Source: Bradyrhizobium sp. 1(2017) (GTDB taxonomy: Bacteria > Pseudomonadota > Alphaproteobacteria > Rhizobiales > Xanthobacteraceae). From it: DNA of 64,000 bases. The stretch lies in NCBI RefSeq assembly GCF_011602485.2, contig NZ_CP050022.2:4484001-4548000 (forward strand), written 5' to 3'. Below, piece after piece: positions 28,553-39,769 of this stretch; positions within the stretch are counted from its first letter, which is position 1, and every line of letters begins with the position of its first letter. A program made the position numbers and the translations under genes. The notes under the pieces are model-generated. The model did no database searches. It saw nothing but the letters and a program-made list of their open reading frames with translations, and was not told the origin of the DNA.

Positions 28553-29421
28553 CACGCCGGCAAGCCTATGACGAAGAGATATTTGGCGTCGGCGAGCGCG
28601 ATCATCGCCTGCGGCTCGGCCGCGATGGTATTGCCGGCAATGACGGCGATGCCGGCAAGGCCGGCGGCAGCGACGCCCTCAATGGTGCGCGGGCCGATCG
28701 TCGGCAGGTCGAAGCGCAGATCCTGGCCGCTCTTCGGCGCCTTCACCAGCACGCCGCGGCCCATGGCCGCGCGAATGCGGCCTTCCTCGCGCAGCCGCGC
28801 GACGCGCGCCAGCAGCGCGTCGGTGCCCTCGATATCCTCGACCGCGACCACGTGGCCGTCGATCACCACCGCAGCCTGGCCGATGTCGAACGGACCAAGC
28901 GCCGTCAGCACCGCCCGGCCGCGCGCGATGTCGGTCTTGCCGGTGTCGCTCGGCCAGGCACGGCTGATGCAGCCCTCGGGCATCAAGAGATCGGGCGCGA
29001 CATCCTTGATGCCGACCATGCGAAAGCCGTCCTGCTCGAGGAGGCGGCCGACACCGGACAGCAGATGATCGTCGCCGCCGCGGAAGGCCCGGATGACATT
29101 GCCGAGCAGACGCAGCGTCTTGACGTCGAAACGGATCTCGGAGAGCGAAGGCCGGATCAATGTGCCGATGAAGATCAGGTCGCGGCAGCCTTCTTCGCGA
29201 AACAGCCGCATCGCGCGGCCGAGCTGGCCGACCGAGATCCAGCGATGGCGGAATTTCTCCACCCGCGCCGGATCGCAGGCCCCGCGCAGCGGAAACAGCA
29301 CCGGCGTGATGCCGCGGGCGGCGAGCGATTCGGCGACAGCAAACGGCATCGCGCCGCCGCCGGCGACGATGCCGACCGGTGACGAAATCTCCGAAGCCGC
29401 CGATGTCATGCCCGCGGCCAT
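28552..29421 (-). CDS. lpxI: UDP-2,3-diacylglucosamine diphosphatase LpxI
   Basis: 289 residues from ATG 29421, which begins 7 nt after the lpxA stop; ATG 29409 is also possible. The long upstream ORF extension overlaps lpxA and was rejected. The start SPVGIVAGGGAMP, then IFIGTLIRPSL and DLLMPEGCIS, GIAVIAGNTIAAE are typical of LpxI, the alphaproteobacterial replacement for LpxH. It hydrolyses UDP-2,3-diacylglucosamine to lipid X. It lies between lpxA and lpxB and overlaps the latter. Confidence 0.95.
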   Translation of the reverse strand: MAAGMTSAASEISSPVGIVAGGGAMPFAVAESLAARGITPVLFPLRGACDPARVEKFRHRWISVGQLGRAMRLFREEGCRDLIFIGTLIRPSLSEIRFDVKTLRLLGNVIRAFRGGDDHLLSGVGRLLEQDGFRMVGIKDVAPDLLMPEGCISRAWPSDTGKTDIARGRAVLTALGPFDIGQAAVVIDGHVVAVEDIEGTDALLARVARLREEGRIRAAMGRGVLVKAPKSGQDLRFDLPTIGPRTIEGVAAAGLAGIAVIAGNTIAAEPQAMIALADAKYLFVIGLPA

Positions 29422-29428
29422 CCCCGGA

Positions 29429-30220
29429 TCACTTCGCGATGGCGGGAAGACAGAGCGGGCGCTTGCCCTTGCCGATGAAGTCGAGAATTTCGACGATCGC
29501 CGGGTCGTCACCCGCGAGCGGCCGCACCGCTTCCAGCCGCTCGGCGAAGGTGCCGGAGCCCTGGAAGAGTTTCTGGTAGAACCCGCGCACGGTCGCGAGC
29601 CGCTGCTTGGTGAATTTCCGCCGCTTCATGCCGATCAGGTTGAGGCCTTCGAGCACCGCATATTGGCCGTTGACGAGGCCGAACGGAATGATGTCGTCGC
29701 GCACGCCGCACACGCCGCCCACCATGACCTGCGGCCCGATGCGGGTGAACTGGTGCACGGCGGACAGACCGCCGATGAAGACGAAGTCCCCGATCTCGCA
29801 ATGACCGCCGAGCGTTGCCGAGGTCGCGAAGATCACGTCATTGCCGACATGGCAGTCATGGCCGACATGGCTGCAGTTCATGAAATAGCCGCGCTCACCG
29901 ACGGTCGTGACGCCGCCGCCGCCAACGGTCCCGGCATTCATGGTGACGGATTCGCGGATGGTGCAGCCCGAGCCGATCTTGAGCTGCGTCAGCTCGCCAC
30001 GATAGCTGAGCGATTGCGGCGGCGTGCCGAGCGAGGCAAACGGGTAGATGGTGCAATCGTCGCCGACCGTGGTCTGCGCGGTGACATGCACATGCCCGAT
30101 CAGCTTGCAATTCCTGCCGATCACGACGTTGGGGCCGATGATGCAATAGGGCCCGACTTCGGTGCCCTCGCCGATCACGGCGCCGTCCGCGACCCGTGCG
30201 GTGGGATCAATCTTGCTCAT
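29429..30220 (-). CDS. lpxA: UDP-N-acetylglucosamine acyltransferase
   Basis: 263 residues from the usual start MSKIDPTARV; an in-frame ATG 21 nt upstream is less likely. Left-handed beta-helix hexapeptide repeats (VIGEGTEVG, IIGPNVVIG and so on) are followed by the catalytic His region MNCSHVGHDCHVGND and a C-terminal helical domain. It transfers a 3-hydroxyacyl chain to UDP-GlcNAc, the first step of lipid A synthesis. It is separated from fabZ by about 525 bp that hold an antiparallel small gene. Confidence 0.97.
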   Translation of the reverse strand: MSKIDPTARVADGAVIGEGTEVGPYCIIGPNVVIGRNCKLIGHVHVTAQTTVGDDCTIYPFASLGTPPQSLSYRGELTQLKIGSGCTIRESVTMNAGTVGGGGVTTVGERGYFMNCSHVGHDCHVGNDVIFATSATLGGHCEIGDFVFIGGLSAVHQFTRIGPQVMVGGVCGVRDDIIPFGLVNGQYAVLEGLNLIGMKRRKFTKQRLATVRGFYQKLFQGSGTFAERLEAVRPLAGDDPAIVEILDFIGKGKRPLCLPAIAK

Positions 30221-30396
30221 CAAGCCAATCTTACTCGTCAAGAAGGTCTGGTTATCTATTGAAGTCGTTCGATTTTCGGGTGGTTAGCGCGACTATGCCC
30301 GATCTGTCCAGTGACGTATCATCTCGCCGTGTTTCAAGTGCCGGATGAGGCGGCCCTCCCGGCCCTTCAACAAGTTCATGCGGAGCTTCAGCTATC

Positions 30397-30741
30397 GTGG
30401 TCAGGGCCCTGGTCCTTTTGCTTGCGCAGCTCGCGGCTACGCCGATCGTGCCCGAGACGGTCGAGACCGGCGAACACCGCTTCGTCAATCTCGGCACCTT
30501 CGAGTGCCGGGACATCACCCGCAGTACGGTGCTTCAGCGGGTCTGTTACGACCGCGCGCAGCAAGACCTGATCGTTGCGAGCAACGGCGCCTATGACCGC
30601 TATTGCGGCGTGACGGCCGAGACCGTCGAGCGCCTCCTCGGCGCGCCCTCCATGGGGCGGTTCTTCAACCAGAACATCAAGCGCGAGGCGACCGCCGGGC
30701 GTTACGCCTGCCGGGTGCGCGAGCCGGTTCAGAGGGGGTGA
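30397..30741 (+). CDS. KTSC-domain small secreted protein, antiparallel in the lpx cluster
   Basis: 114 residues from a GTG with GGAG about 11 nt upstream. The hydrophobic start MVRALVLLLAQLAATP looks like a signal peptide. The rest follows the KTSC pattern: STVLQRVCYDRAQQDLIV, YDRYCGVTAETVERLLGAPS, then GRFFNQNIK and GRYAC. KTSC domains are small beta/alpha units of unknown function, sometimes linked to nucleic-acid enzymes. The gene ends 6 nt before the fabZ stop, so it runs opposite to the surrounding cluster. Confidence 0.75.
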   Translation: MVRALVLLLAQLAATPIVPETVETGEHRFVNLGTFECRDITRSTVLQRVCYDRAQQDLIVASNGAYDRYCGVTAETVERLLGAPSMGRFFNQNIKREATAGRYACRVREPVQRG

Positions 30742-30746
30742 ATAGC

Positions 30747-31208
30747 TCAGTCCGTCAGCATGGCGCCGACGTCGGCTTCCGCGACGACCTGACCGTTGAC
30801 CTTGGCATCGCCGTGAAACCACCACATGGCCTTGCGGCGGCCGACCGAGCGCATGTGATATTCGATGGTATCGCCGGGCAGCACGGGCTTGCGGAACTTG
30901 CACTTGTCGATGGTGAGGAAATACACCGCGCGCGGCTTCTCGGTGCCCTCGACCGACTTGATGCCGATCACGCCCGCGGTCTGCGCCATCGCCTCGATCA
31001 TCATGACGCCAGGATAGACCGGACGCTCGGGGAAGTGCCCCTGGAATGCCGGCTCGTTGAACGTCACGTTCTTGATGCCGATGCCGCTGTAATCGGCGCG
31101 GATGTTGATCACGCGATCGATCAGCAGCATCGGAAAGCGGTGCGGCAGGGTCTGGAGGATCGCATTGATATCCACCAGCTCGAACTTAACAGGTGATTCC
31201 ACCGTCAT
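30747..31208 (-). CDS. fabZ: 3-hydroxyacyl-ACP dehydratase FabZ
   Basis: 153 residues. The start ATG at 31208 overlaps the lpxD stop by 4 nt. [13 protein letters not shown], then the catalytic [20 protein letters not shown] with His and Glu, are diagnostic of FabZ. It dehydrates 3-hydroxyacyl-ACP in fatty acid synthesis and competes with LpxA/LpxD for the same substrate pool, which explains its place in the lpx cluster. Confidence 0.97.
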   Translation of the reverse strand: MTVESPVKFELVDINAILQTLPHRFPMLLIDRVINIRADYSGIGIKNVTFNEPAFQGHFPERPVYPGVMMIEAMAQTAGVIGIKSVEGTEKPRAVYFLTIDKCKFRKPVLPGDTIEYHMRSVGRRKAMWWFHGDAKVNGQVVAEADVGAMLTD

Positions 31209-32272
31209 TCCCCTCCCTCGTCCTTCGGATCGGCCTTGCTGTCGCGCACCAGACGCTCCACCGCGATGATCTCCTTGAACCATTGTTTGGTCGGCTTGGC
31301 GAAATGCCCGCCCCAGCGTCCGCCCGGCGGGATGTCGTCCTTGACGGCGCTCATGGCGGTCACCTGAGCTCCGTCGCCGATCTTGAGGTGGTTGTTGATG
31401 CCAACCTTCGCCCCCAGCGCCACGTTGTCGCCGATGGTCAGGCTGCCGGCGAGGCCGATCTGGGCCGCCAGCAGGCAGTGCCGCCCGATCGTCACATTGT
31501 GGCCGATCTGGACCTGATTGTCGATTTTGGTCCCCTCGCCGATCACGGTGTCGCGCAAGGATCCGCGGTCGATCGTGGTGTTGGCGCCGACCTCGACGTC
31601 GTTCTGGATCAGGACCCGCCCGGTCTGCGGCACCTTCAGATGGCCCTCGGGTCCGAAGAAGATGAAGCCATAGCCGTCCTGGCCGATCGAGCAGCCCGGA
31701 TGGATCAGCACATTGTTGCCGATCAGTGCGCACTGGATGGCCGTACGGGCGCCGACATTGCAGTCCCGGCCGATCTTGACGCCGGGGCCGATCACCGCGC
31801 CGACCCCGATCACGGTGCCACTGCCGATCTCGACGTCCGGGCCGATCACCGCCAGGGGATCGACGATCACGCCGTCCTCGAGCCGGGCCGTGGGATCGAT
31901 GATGGCGGACGGCGCAATGCCGTCATTGCCGACCGAGGATTGCGGCCTGAGCGCGTCTGCGTGCCATTCGCGCGCGATCCTGACGAAGGCACGGAACGGC
32001 TGCGCCGCCCGCAGCACGGCCACGTGCGCGGGCACCTGGGCCTCGAAGCGCGGGCTCACGAGGCAGGCTCCGGCCCTGGTCGCCCTGAGCTGGTCGGCAT
32101 ATTTCAGGTTGTCGAAGAACGTCAGATGCATCGGGCCGGCTTCGTCGAGCGAAGCAAGGCTCGTGATGATCTGGCCGCCCCTTTCGGGATCGACCAGCTG
32201 CGCCTTGGTCAGCGCGGCAATGTCAGCCAGCGCTGAGGCAGGCGGTTTTGTGAAGAAGGTCGGCTGCGCCAT
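31205..32272 (-). CDS. lpxD: UDP-3-O-acylglucosamine N-acyltransferase
   Basis: 355 residues from [21 protein letters not shown]; a longer ORF to 32344 has an atypical extension. The N-terminal uridine-binding domain includes [20 protein letters not shown]. Hexapeptide repeats with the catalytic His ([11 protein letters not shown]) and a short C-terminal helix follow. It adds the second acyl chain in lipid A synthesis. It is downstream of bamA, as in many proteobacteria. Confidence 0.97.
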   Translation of the reverse strand: MAQPTFFTKPPASALADIAALTKAQLVDPERGGQIITSLASLDEAGPMHLTFFDNLKYADQLRATRAGACLVSPRFEAQVPAHVAVLRAAQPFRAFVRIAREWHADALRPQSSVGNDGIAPSAIIDPTARLEDGVIVDPLAVIGPDVEIGSGTVIGVGAVIGPGVKIGRDCNVGARTAIQCALIGNNVLIHPGCSIGQDGYGFIFFGPEGHLKVPQTGRVLIQNDVEVGANTTIDRGSLRDTVIGEGTKIDNQVQIGHNVTIGRHCLLAAQIGLAGSLTIGDNVALGAKVGINNHLKIGDGAQVTAMSAVKDDIPPGGRWGGHFAKPTKQWFKEIIAVERLVRDSKADPKDEGGE

Positions 32273-32397
32273 TCCACCCCGTCGCGGTCCGGCTTCGGCA
32301 TGAAGCGGCCAGGCCGCATCATGCCTCATCTCCAGGATTGGCACGATCCCTTTCGGAAACCGGGTCCGGTGATCCGGATCGTGCCGTGCTGATCGAA

Positions 32398-34926
32398 CTA
32401 GAACGTGGTGCCGCCGCCGAACCGGAACTCCTGCGTGCGGTCGTACTTGCCCTTGCTGAGCGGCACGGCGTAGTCGAAGCGCAGCGGACCGAACGGGGAC
32501 TGCCAGATCAAGCCGACACCGACCGACGAGCGGATCACCTTGCTGTCGTCGTAGACCAGGCCGGTGCAGGTGCCCGCGCTCGGCGGATTGATCGTCGACG
32601 GGATACAGCCCGGTACGTTGATCTCGTTGGTCGCTGTCCAGCTGGTCGGGCCCTTGTAGTCATACAGACCGCCGGCGTCGGCATAGACAGCACCCTTCAG
32701 ACCCACTTCCTTCGGCAGGAACCAGAACGGCATCTGCACTTCGAACGAAGCACCCCAATACTTGGTGCCGCCGAGCGCGTCCTGCGTGCCGAAGGGATTG
32801 AGGTCGCGCGGGCCGATGCCGTTCGGTGCGAAGCCACGGACGAGGTTCGGTCCCATCTGGAAGTGGTCGAGCATCCGCAGATCATCGTTGATCTTGGTCA
32901 GAATGCCGCCCTGGAGACGGACGATGCCGACGAGGTCCGACACCAGCGGAGCGTAGTACTTGGCGTCACCCACGGTCTTCAGATAGCTGACGTCGCCGCC
33001 GACGCCGGCGAAATCCTGCCGGAAGTCGATGAGCAGGCCGTCGGTGGGGTTCTTGTTGTTGTCCAGCGTGTTGTAGGTCAGCGTGTAGCCAAGCGCCGAG
33101 GTCAGGGTCTTGCCGTTGGCAAGCTCCTTGCGCACCGGCAGCGAGGCTTCGCCGTCGCTGTAGCAGCCGAGGCCGCCGGTCGAGCTGAGATCGGGAACGC
33201 CGCCATTGGCGTTGACGAAGGCCGGGCTCGGGTTGAAGGCCGCCGAGCCCAGAACATTGTTACAGTTCGCCAGGTAGTACGGCAGCGTGATTTCCTGCTG
33301 GTAGATCGAGTAGCGCAGCTGGAGCGCGAGGTCTTCACGCAAGGAGAAGCCGAGGCGCGGCGAGAAGCCGAGCGTCTTGGTGCCGTAGGAGATGTAGCTG
33401 TTGGACAGCTGCTGGCGCTGATAGAGGTCGAGGCCGAGCGCGACGCGGTAGTCGAGCAGATACGGCTCGACGAACGACAGCGAGTAGCCGCGAGCGTACT
33501 GGCCGTAGGTCACCGACGCCTTGGCGAACAGGCCGCGGCCGAGCAAATTGCGCTCGGAGACCGAGACTTCGGCCAGCGCGCCATCGGTCGTCGAGTAGCC
33601 GCCCGAGACCGAGAAGTCGCCGGTCGACTTCTCTTCCATGTCCACGATCAGGACCACGCGGTCGCTCGACGAGCCGGGCTCCGTCGTGATCTTCACGCTC
33701 TTGAAGTAGTCGAGGTTCTTCAGGCGCCGCTCGGCGCGGTCGACCAGCGCACGATTGTAGGCGTCGCCCTCGGAGATGTCGAACTCGCGGCGGATCACGT
33801 AGTCACGCGTGCGGGTGTTGCCGCGCAGGTTGATGCGCTCGATGTAGGTGCGCGGGCCCTCGTCGATGTTGAACACGACGGAGACGGTGTGGGCCTCGAA
33901 GTTGCGGTCGCCGCCGGGACGGACCACGGCGAAGGCGTAACCGCGGCGCGACGCCTCGATCTGCATCTCCTCGACCGACTTCTCGACCGATTCGACGTTG
34001 TAGAGCGAACCGGCGTTGATGCGCGAATAGGCGCGCATCGACGAAGGATCGAAATTCGGAATGCTGGAGCGGAAGTCGACCGAACCGACGCGGTATTGCG
34101 AGCCTTCCTCGATCTTGAAGGTGACGTTGAAGCCCTTCTTCTCCGGATCGTATTCGGTGAGCGCAGCTACCACCTGGACGTCGGCGAAGCCGTTCTTGAG
34201 ATAGAAGCGGCGGATCAGGTCACGATCGGCCTCGACGCGATCGGGATCGTAGATGTCGCCGCTGGCGAGGAAGCTCAAGAGATTCGATTCGCGCGTCTTG
34301 ATGACGTCGCGCAGGCGATATGACGAGAACGCGTTGTTGCCGACGAACTCGATCAACTTGACGCCGGTCTTGGAGCCTTCCTCGATCGTGAAGATCAGGT
34401 CGACGCGGTTGTTCGGCTGCTCGATGACCTCAGGCGTGACGCGCACGTCGTAGCGGCCGGAGCGGCGATAGATTTCAGCGATTCGCAGCGTGTCGGACTG
34501 CACCATGGCGCGGGAGAAGGTACCGCGCGCCTTGGACTGGACTTCGGTGGTGAGCTGCTCGTCCTTGATCTTCTTGTTGCCCTCGAAGGCGATGCGCCCG
34601 ATCACCGGGTTTTCCACCACGGAAACGATGATCTGGCCGCCGGCACCGCGATTGATCCTGACGTCCTGGAACAGGCCGGTCTCGATCAACGCCTTGAGGC
34701 CGTCGTCGATGGCGGCCTGATCGAGGCGACCGCCCGGACCCGGCTTGAAATAGGAGCGGATCGTCTCCACCTCGACTCGGCGATTTCCCTCGACGGAAAT
34801 CGACTGGACCGTCTGAGCGAGCGCAGACGAAGACACAAAAACAGCCCCAACCGGGGCAACCACCGGCGCGCCGAACATGATCAGGGTTGCGAGCAAGCCC
34901 CCCCGGAGTCGCAGTCCAAACTTCAT
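32398..34926 (-). CDS. bamA: Outer membrane protein assembly factor BamA
   Basis: 842 residues from [17 protein letters not shown], the first Met before a signal peptide ending SSSALA; longer ORF starts (34947, 35061) add no membrane signal. Five POTRA domains follow from about residue 40 to 430 (first motif [13 protein letters not shown]). A 16-strand barrel has the lid-loop region [17 protein letters not shown] [13 protein letters not shown], and the protein ends in Phe (GGGTTF), the usual Bam-recognition end. It folds and inserts outer-membrane proteins. It sits between rseP and lpxD. Confidence 0.96.
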   Translation of the reverse strand: MKFGLRLRGGLLATLIMFGAPVVAPVGAVFVSSSALAQTVQSISVEGNRRVEVETIRSYFKPGPGGRLDQAAIDDGLKALIETGLFQDVRINRGAGGQIIVSVVENPVIGRIAFEGNKKIKDEQLTTEVQSKARGTFSRAMVQSDTLRIAEIYRRSGRYDVRVTPEVIEQPNNRVDLIFTIEEGSKTGVKLIEFVGNNAFSSYRLRDVIKTRESNLLSFLASGDIYDPDRVEADRDLIRRFYLKNGFADVQVVAALTEYDPEKKGFNVTFKIEEGSQYRVGSVDFRSSIPNFDPSSMRAYSRINAGSLYNVESVEKSVEEMQIEASRRGYAFAVVRPGGDRNFEAHTVSVVFNIDEGPRTYIERINLRGNTRTRDYVIRREFDISEGDAYNRALVDRAERRLKNLDYFKSVKITTEPGSSSDRVVLIVDMEEKSTGDFSVSGGYSTTDGALAEVSVSERNLLGRGLFAKASVTYGQYARGYSLSFVEPYLLDYRVALGLDLYQRQQLSNSYISYGTKTLGFSPRLGFSLREDLALQLRYSIYQQEITLPYYLANCNNVLGSAAFNPSPAFVNANGGVPDLSSTGGLGCYSDGEASLPVRKELANGKTLTSALGYTLTYNTLDNNKNPTDGLLIDFRQDFAGVGGDVSYLKTVGDAKYYAPLVSDLVGIVRLQGGILTKINDDLRMLDHFQMGPNLVRGFAPNGIGPRDLNPFGTQDALGGTKYWGASFEVQMPFWFLPKEVGLKGAVYADAGGLYDYKGPTSWTATNEINVPGCIPSTINPPSAGTCTGLVYDDSKVIRSSVGVGLIWQSPFGPLRFDYAVPLSKGKYDRTQEFRFGGGTTF

Positions 34927-35103
34927 CGCGCAACGCGCCCTTATCATTCCGTACCAGACCCAACCCCAACGCCGGTCTGGAAGATTCCCCAACTTCAAGC
35001 CGCTTGTAGCCAATTTCCCCGACGCCGCAAACGGCCGAGCGCGCCGCAATTTCAATTTCATTCCAAGACGTTGCTCAACAGCAACGCCACAAAAAAGCCC
35101 CTA

Positions 35104-36255
35104 TCACGAAGCGGCCATCCGCAGGATGTCGTTGTAAGTCGCAAACACCATCAACATCAGCACCAAACCGAGTCCGATTCGGAACCCCATCTCCTGGGTC
35201 CGCTCGGACAGAGGCCGGCCGCGGACAACTTCCGCCGCATAGAACATAAGGTGACCGCCATCGAGCAGCGGAATCGGAAACAGGTTCAACAGGCCGATCG
35301 ACACCGACAGCACGGCGCAGAGATTGATCACAAACTGGAACCCGGCGCTGGCCGCCTGCCCCGACATCTTGGCGATGCCCAGGACTCCGCTGACCTCGTT
35401 GGGATTGCCGTGTCCGACGAACAACGAGCCGAGGAACTTGAACGTGCTGGTGATGATGAACCAGACCTGCTCGACGCCGATCTTGAGCGCCTCGCCAACG
35501 CCCACCGGGGCAGTCGAGGCCTCGCCGGCCTGCGACTTGTGCTCGACGCCGAGCACGCCGACGCGGTGGCGGTTCCCGAAGGGATCCTTGCGCTCCAGCA
35601 GCGCGGGGGTCGCGGTCAGCGACACGATGGCACCGTCGCGCTTCACCTGGAACGCAAGCGTTGAACCGGCGCTCATCGCAACGATTCGCTGCATGTCGGC
35701 AAAGCTCTCGATCGGCTTGCCGTCGATCTGCACGACGACGTCCCCGACCTTGAAACCGGCTGTCGCCGCAGCACCGTCGGCGACGACGCCGTCAACGCGG
35801 GCGATCGTGCTCGGCTTGCCGTAATACAGCGCCATGGCGGCGAAGATCAGCGCGCCCAGGATGAAATTGGCGATCGGTCCGGCCGCGACGATGGCCGCGC
35901 GCGGGCCGACCTTCTTGTGGTGGAAGCTTCCGGCGCGCTCCTCGGCCGTCATGGAGGAGAGGGTCTGGGCCGACGGGGTCGAGGCCTCGCTCTCGTCGCC
36001 GAAGAACTTGACGTAGCCGCCAAGCGGAATCGCGGAGATCTTCCAGCGCGTCCCATGGCGGTCGTTGAAGCCGACCAGCTCAGGTCCGAAACCGAGTGAA
36101 AAGGTTAACACGCGAACGCCCGCCCACCGCGCGACCAGGAAATGGCCGAGTTCGTGGAAGAACACGACGATGGTCAGGACGAACAGGAAGGGAACCGCAT
36201 AACCCAGGAGCCCATGGCTCAACGTATTGAAACTATGGACGAAAAAGTCGATCAT
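35104..36255 (-). CDS. rseP: RIP metalloprotease RseP (site-2 protease)
   Basis: 383 residues. The zinc motif HELGH is at H34-E35-H38 in the first membrane helix. A single PDZ domain (VDGVVADGAAATAGFKVGD) follows; many gammaproteobacterial RseP have two. NLFPIPLLDGGH supplies the third ligand region in the third helix. Site-2 proteases cut membrane-bound anti-sigma factors or signal-peptide remnants. The gene lies between dxr and bamA in the envelope cluster. Confidence 0.95.
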   Translation of the reverse strand: MIDFFVHSFNTLSHGLLGYAVPFLFVLTIVVFFHELGHFLVARWAGVRVLTFSLGFGPELVGFNDRHGTRWKISAIPLGGYVKFFGDESEASTPSAQTLSSMTAEERAGSFHHKKVGPRAAIVAAGPIANFILGALIFAAMALYYGKPSTIARVDGVVADGAAATAGFKVGDVVVQIDGKPIESFADMQRIVAMSAGSTLAFQVKRDGAIVSLTATPALLERKDPFGNRHRVGVLGVEHKSQAGEASTAPVGVGEALKIGVEQVWFIITSTFKFLGSLFVGHGNPNEVSGVLGIAKMSGQAASAGFQFVINLCAVLSVSIGLLNLFPIPLLDGGHLMFYAAEVVRGRPLSERTQEMGFRIGLGLVLMLMVFATYNDILRMAAS

Positions 36256-36299
36256 CGAATTCCCTCATCCAGCGCCGCAAGGCCCTGGCCCCGAACCAT

Positions 36300-37523
36300 C
36301 TAGGATGCCTTTAAGGCAATTTGAGGCAATAGGGCGGCAGCTCTATTTCGCGCAACATGGTCAACGGATATTGCATCGTCGGCCGAGGTCATCGGGGCCT
36401 GGTTCCCGCTGCGGATCCAGTCGTCCAGCGTCGCCTCGACCAGACGCGCGATCGCGCCAAAGCGGATCTTGCCGGCGATGAAGGCGGCGACTGCAACCTC
36501 GTTGGCCGCATTGTAGACGGTGGTCGCCCCCTTCCCGGTCCGGAGCGAATCGTAGGCCAGGCGCAGCCCGGGGAACCGCTCGAAATCCGGCGCCTCGAAG
36601 GTCAGCTGGCCGATCTTGGCGAGGTCGAGCTTCGCCGCCGGGCCCTTGATCCGATCGGGCCAGCCCAGGCAATGGGCGATCGGCGTCCTCATGTCGGGCG
36701 CGCCGAGCTGCGCCACGACGGAGCAATCGGAAAACTCGACCATGCCGTGGATGATCGACTGCGGATGAACGAGGACGTCGATCTCGTCGGGCGTGAGCGC
36801 GAACAGATAAGATGCCTCGATCACCTCCAGCCCCTTGTTCATCATCGAGGCGGAATCAATCGTGATCTTCTGGCCCATGCTCCAGTTCGGATGCTTGAGG
36901 GCCTGCTCGAGCGTGGCCTGCTCGATATCGGCAGGCTTCCAGGTCCGGAACGGGCCGCCGGAAGCGGTGATGATGACGCGGACGAGCTCGTCGCGATTGC
37001 CGGAGCTCAACGCCTGGAACAGCGCATTGTGCTCGGAATCGGCCGGCAGGATACAGGCGCCCGCCTTTGCCGCGCGCTGCATGAAGAAATCACCGGCGCA
37101 GACCAGACATTCCTTGTTGGCGAGCGCGACATGCGCGCCGCGATCGACCGCCGCCAGGGCCGGCTTCAGTCCGGCAGCGCCGCTCACGGCCGCCATCACC
37201 CAATCGGCCGGGCGCGCACCGGCCTCGATCACCGCGCTTTCGCCGGCGCCGCATTCGGTGCCGGTGCCCGCCAGCGCAGCCTTGAGCTCGCCGAGCTTGG
37301 AGGTGTCCGCGATCGCGACAAAGCGCGCGGAGAACTCCTTCGCGAGCTTGGCGAGCGCCGCAACATTGCCGTTCGCCGTCAGCGCCTCGACGCGGTAGCG
37401 CTCGGGCGAGGCGCGCAGCAGATCCATCGTGCTGTCGCCGATCGAGCCGGTGGCGCCGAGAACCGTGACGCTGCGAACGGCCGTCGCAGCAAGCTTGTTG
37501 TTACGCAATGGGACCGCGCTCAT
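36300..37523 (-). CDS. dxr: 1-deoxy-D-xylulose-5-phosphate reductoisomerase
   Basis: 407 residues from [19 protein letters not shown], 4 nt after the cdsA stop; the ORF extension to 37643 overlaps cdsA and was rejected. [19 protein letters not shown] is the NADPH-binding start. [23 protein letters not shown] and [14 protein letters not shown] hold the metal and substrate ligands. It makes MEP, committing to isoprenoid synthesis, and so feeds uppS in the same cluster. Confidence 0.97.
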   Translation of the reverse strand: MSAVPLRNNKLAATAVRSVTVLGATGSIGDSTMDLLRASPERYRVEALTANGNVAALAKLAKEFSARFVAIADTSKLGELKAALAGTGTECGAGESAVIEAGARPADWVMAAVSGAAGLKPALAAVDRGAHVALANKECLVCAGDFFMQRAAKAGACILPADSEHNALFQALSSGNRDELVRVIITASGGPFRTWKPADIEQATLEQALKHPNWSMGQKITIDSASMMNKGLEVIEASYLFALTPDEIDVLVHPQSIIHGMVEFSDCSVVAQLGAPDMRTPIAHCLGWPDRIKGPAAKLDLAKIGQLTFEAPDFERFPGLRLAYDSLRTGKGATTVYNAANEVAVAAFIAGKIRFGAIARLVEATLDDWIRSGNQAPMTSADDAISVDHVARNRAAALLPQIALKAS

Positions 37524-37527
37524 ATCC

Positions 37528-38370
37528 TCACCAAACCATAAGACCGCTTCCGGCGCCATGCACACCATGGCGGAGAAAGCCGATAATCCATGCCACCAGG
37601 ATGGCAGCGACAAAACCGTCCAGGCGGTCCATAAGCCCGCCATGGCCGGGAATTAAGTGACTGGAATCCTTGACGCCGAAACGCCGCTTCACTGCGGATT
37701 CGAACAGGTCGCCCAATGCCGACACGACCGACAGGATCGCGCTGACGAGCAGCAATGGCGCCAACTTTCCGAACCCGCAAGCCGCAAAGCCCACAGCGAC
37801 CAAGAGGCTTGCGACGAAGCCGCCGAGTGCGCCCGCCCAGGTCTTCTTCGGGCTCACGCGCGGCCACAGCTTCGGTCCGCCGATGCTGCGGCCGGCGAAA
37901 TAGCCGCCGATATCGGTGGCCCACACCACCAGCAGCACGAACATCAGCGCGGAGAAACCGTTGACGAGATCTTTCCGCACCAGGATCGAGGCCAGCAACG
38001 CCGCCGCCGCGTAGGCGAAGCCGGTCGCCGCCCACAAGAACTTGCCACGCGCGATCAGCGTCACGATCGCACCGCCAATGAGCCCGGTGACGATAGAGGT
38101 CTTGAGCGCGCCAAAAGCGACGGCGGCCCCCATCATGGCGAGGACGACCGTCCCTGCCCCGGTCAGCGCGGCCGAACCCGCGCCCACCACCATCAGCCAT
38201 TCCGCAAACAGCCCGATAGAGACCAGGGTGACCAGAAGCGCCCACAGCCAGCCGCCGGCATAGGCGATCGCAATGGTGAGCGGCGCCAGCACCAGCGCTG
38301 CGAGAACTCGCATCACCAGATTGCTCGGGGCAGGCTTGGCGCCCGCCGGTGCGGCGTCGGGTTCGCTCAC
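37528..38370 (-). CDS. cdsA: Phosphatidate cytidylyltransferase
   Basis: 280 residues from a GTG that overlaps the uppS stop (GTGA). It is hydrophobic with about seven helices. The family signature runs from [20 protein letters not shown] into GLMDRLDG. It forms CDP-diacylglycerol for phospholipid synthesis in the inner membrane. Confidence 0.96.
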   Translation of the reverse strand: MSEPDAAPAGAKPAPSNLVMRVLAALVLAPLTIAIAYAGGWLWALLVTLVSIGLFAEWLMVVGAGSAALTGAGTVVLAMMGAAVAFGALKTSIVTGLIGGAIVTLIARGKFLWAATGFAYAAAALLASILVRKDLVNGFSALMFVLLVVWATDIGGYFAGRSIGGPKLWPRVSPKKTWAGALGGFVASLLVAVGFAACGFGKLAPLLLVSAILSVVSALGDLFESAVKRRFGVKDSSHLIPGHGGLMDRLDGFVAAILVAWIIGFLRHGVHGAGSGLMVW

Positions 38371-39125
38371 GAGGCGGTTTTCGCGACCAGACCGCCGAAA
38401 CGGCGCTCGCGTCTGGCAAATTCGGCGATCGCGCTTTCCAGCGCCGCCTTGTCGAAATCGGGCCAGTGGATCGGCACGAAGACGAGCTCGCTATAGGCGG
38501 CCTGCCACATCAGGAAGTTGGACAGTCGCTGCTCTCCGCTGGTGCGGATGATGAGATCGGGATCGGGAATGTCGGGCGCATCGAGATGGGCGCCAAGCGT
38601 CTCGGCGTCGATCGTGGCAGGATCCCGCCTGCCCTCCGCGACCTCGCGCGCAAGCTTCTGCGCCGCTTTCGCGATCTCCTGCCGCGAGCCGTAGTTGAAG
38701 GCGACGACGAGCGTGAGGCGCGTGTTGTCGCGCGTCAATTCCTCGGCCTCGTTGAGCAGCGCGCAGATGTCGCTCTCGAGCCCGTCGCGCTCGCCGATGA
38801 TGCGGACCTTCACGCCATCGCGATGCAGGCTCGCCAGATCGTTGCGGATGAAGCGCCGGAGCAGGCCGAACAGATCACCGATCTCGCTGGCCGGACGCGA
38901 CCAGTTCTCCGAAGAAAACGAGAAGATGGTGAGATAGCGGATGCCGAGCTCGTGCGAGGCGCGCACCACGCGGCGCAGCGCGTCCACACCGCGACGATGC
39001 CCTTCCGCACGCGGCAGGCCGCGCGAGGCCGCCCAACGCCCGTTGCCATCCATGATGATGGCGACATGCGCAGGCGCCTCGGACCGGTCGGGTCCCTCCG
39101 TTGCGGGCGCGGCGGCGTTGGACAT
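38367..39125 (-). CDS. uppS: Isoprenyl (undecaprenyl) diphosphate synthase
   Basis: 252 residues. [13 protein letters not shown] has the catalytic Asp; [27 protein letters not shown] and [19 protein letters not shown] complete the cis-prenyltransferase signatures. It makes the C55 carrier lipid for peptidoglycan and O-antigen. It lies between frr and cdsA, the usual order. Confidence 0.97.
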   Translation of the reverse strand: MSNAAAPATEGPDRSEAPAHVAIIMDGNGRWAASRGLPRAEGHRRGVDALRRVVRASHELGIRYLTIFSFSSENWSRPASEIGDLFGLLRRFIRNDLASLHRDGVKVRIIGERDGLESDICALLNEAEELTRDNTRLTLVVAFNYGSRQEIAKAAQKLAREVAEGRRDPATIDAETLGAHLDAPDIPDPDLIIRTSGEQRLSNFLMWQAAYSELVFVPIHWPDFDKAALESAIAEFARRERRFGGLVAKTAS

Positions 39126-39137
39126 GAAGGCGATGCC

Positions 39138-39701
39138 TTAAACGGTGAGAATTTCTTTTTCCTTGGCGGCCAGCAGCTGGTCGATCTCGGCGATCGTGCC
39201 GTCGGTCGCTTTCTGCACCTCGTCGGCATGACGCTTCTGGTCGTCCTCCGACATCTCGTGGTTCTTTTCGAGCTTCTTGAGCACATCGAGACCGTCGCGA
39301 CGGACATGGCGCGCGGCGACCTTGGCGGCTTCGGCGTATTTGTGCGCGACCTTCACCAGCTCCTTGCGCCGCTCCTCGTTGAGCTCGGGAATGCGCAGGC
39401 GCAGCACCTGGCCCTCGGTCGCGGGCGACAGGCCGAGATTGGAATCGACGATCGCCTTCTCCACGGCCTTGACCATCGACTTGTCCCAGACCTGCACCGA
39501 GATCAGGCGCGGCTCCGGCACGCTGACAGTGGCGAGCTGGTTGAGCGGCATGTGGCTGCCATAGGCGTCGACCTGCACCGGATCGAGCATCGAGGCCGAA
39601 GCGCGTCCCGTCCGCAGGCCGCCAAGCTCGTGCTTGAGGGACTGGACGGCGCCCTGCATACGGCGCTTCACTTCGTTGAGGTCGAAACTACCCGTGGCCA
39701 T
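39138..39701 (-). CDS. frr: Ribosome recycling factor
   Basis: 187 residues. The ATG at 39701 has AAGGAG about 7 nt upstream; a GTG one codon earlier is less likely. [21 protein letters not shown] is the RRF signature region, and the length and the two-domain helical/beta layout are typical. RRF splits post-termination ribosomes together with EF-G. Confidence 0.98.
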   Translation of the reverse strand: MATGSFDLNEVKRRMQGAVQSLKHELGGLRTGRASASMLDPVQVDAYGSHMPLNQLATVSVPEPRLISVQVWDKSMVKAVEKAIVDSNLGLSPATEGQVLRLRIPELNEERRKELVKVAHKYAEAAKVAARHVRRDGLDVLKKLEKNHEMSEDDQKRHADEVQKATDGTIAEIDQLLAAKEKEILTV

Positions 39702-39769
39702 CACGTTTCTCCTTCAAAATCCCGGCGACCTCTCCGCGCCCCCCTCTGTGGGGGCGCGACGACGAGACG

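Noticed and set aside
32338..34323. 661-codon plus-strand frame
   Set aside because: Antisense to bamA, no start signals or motifs.
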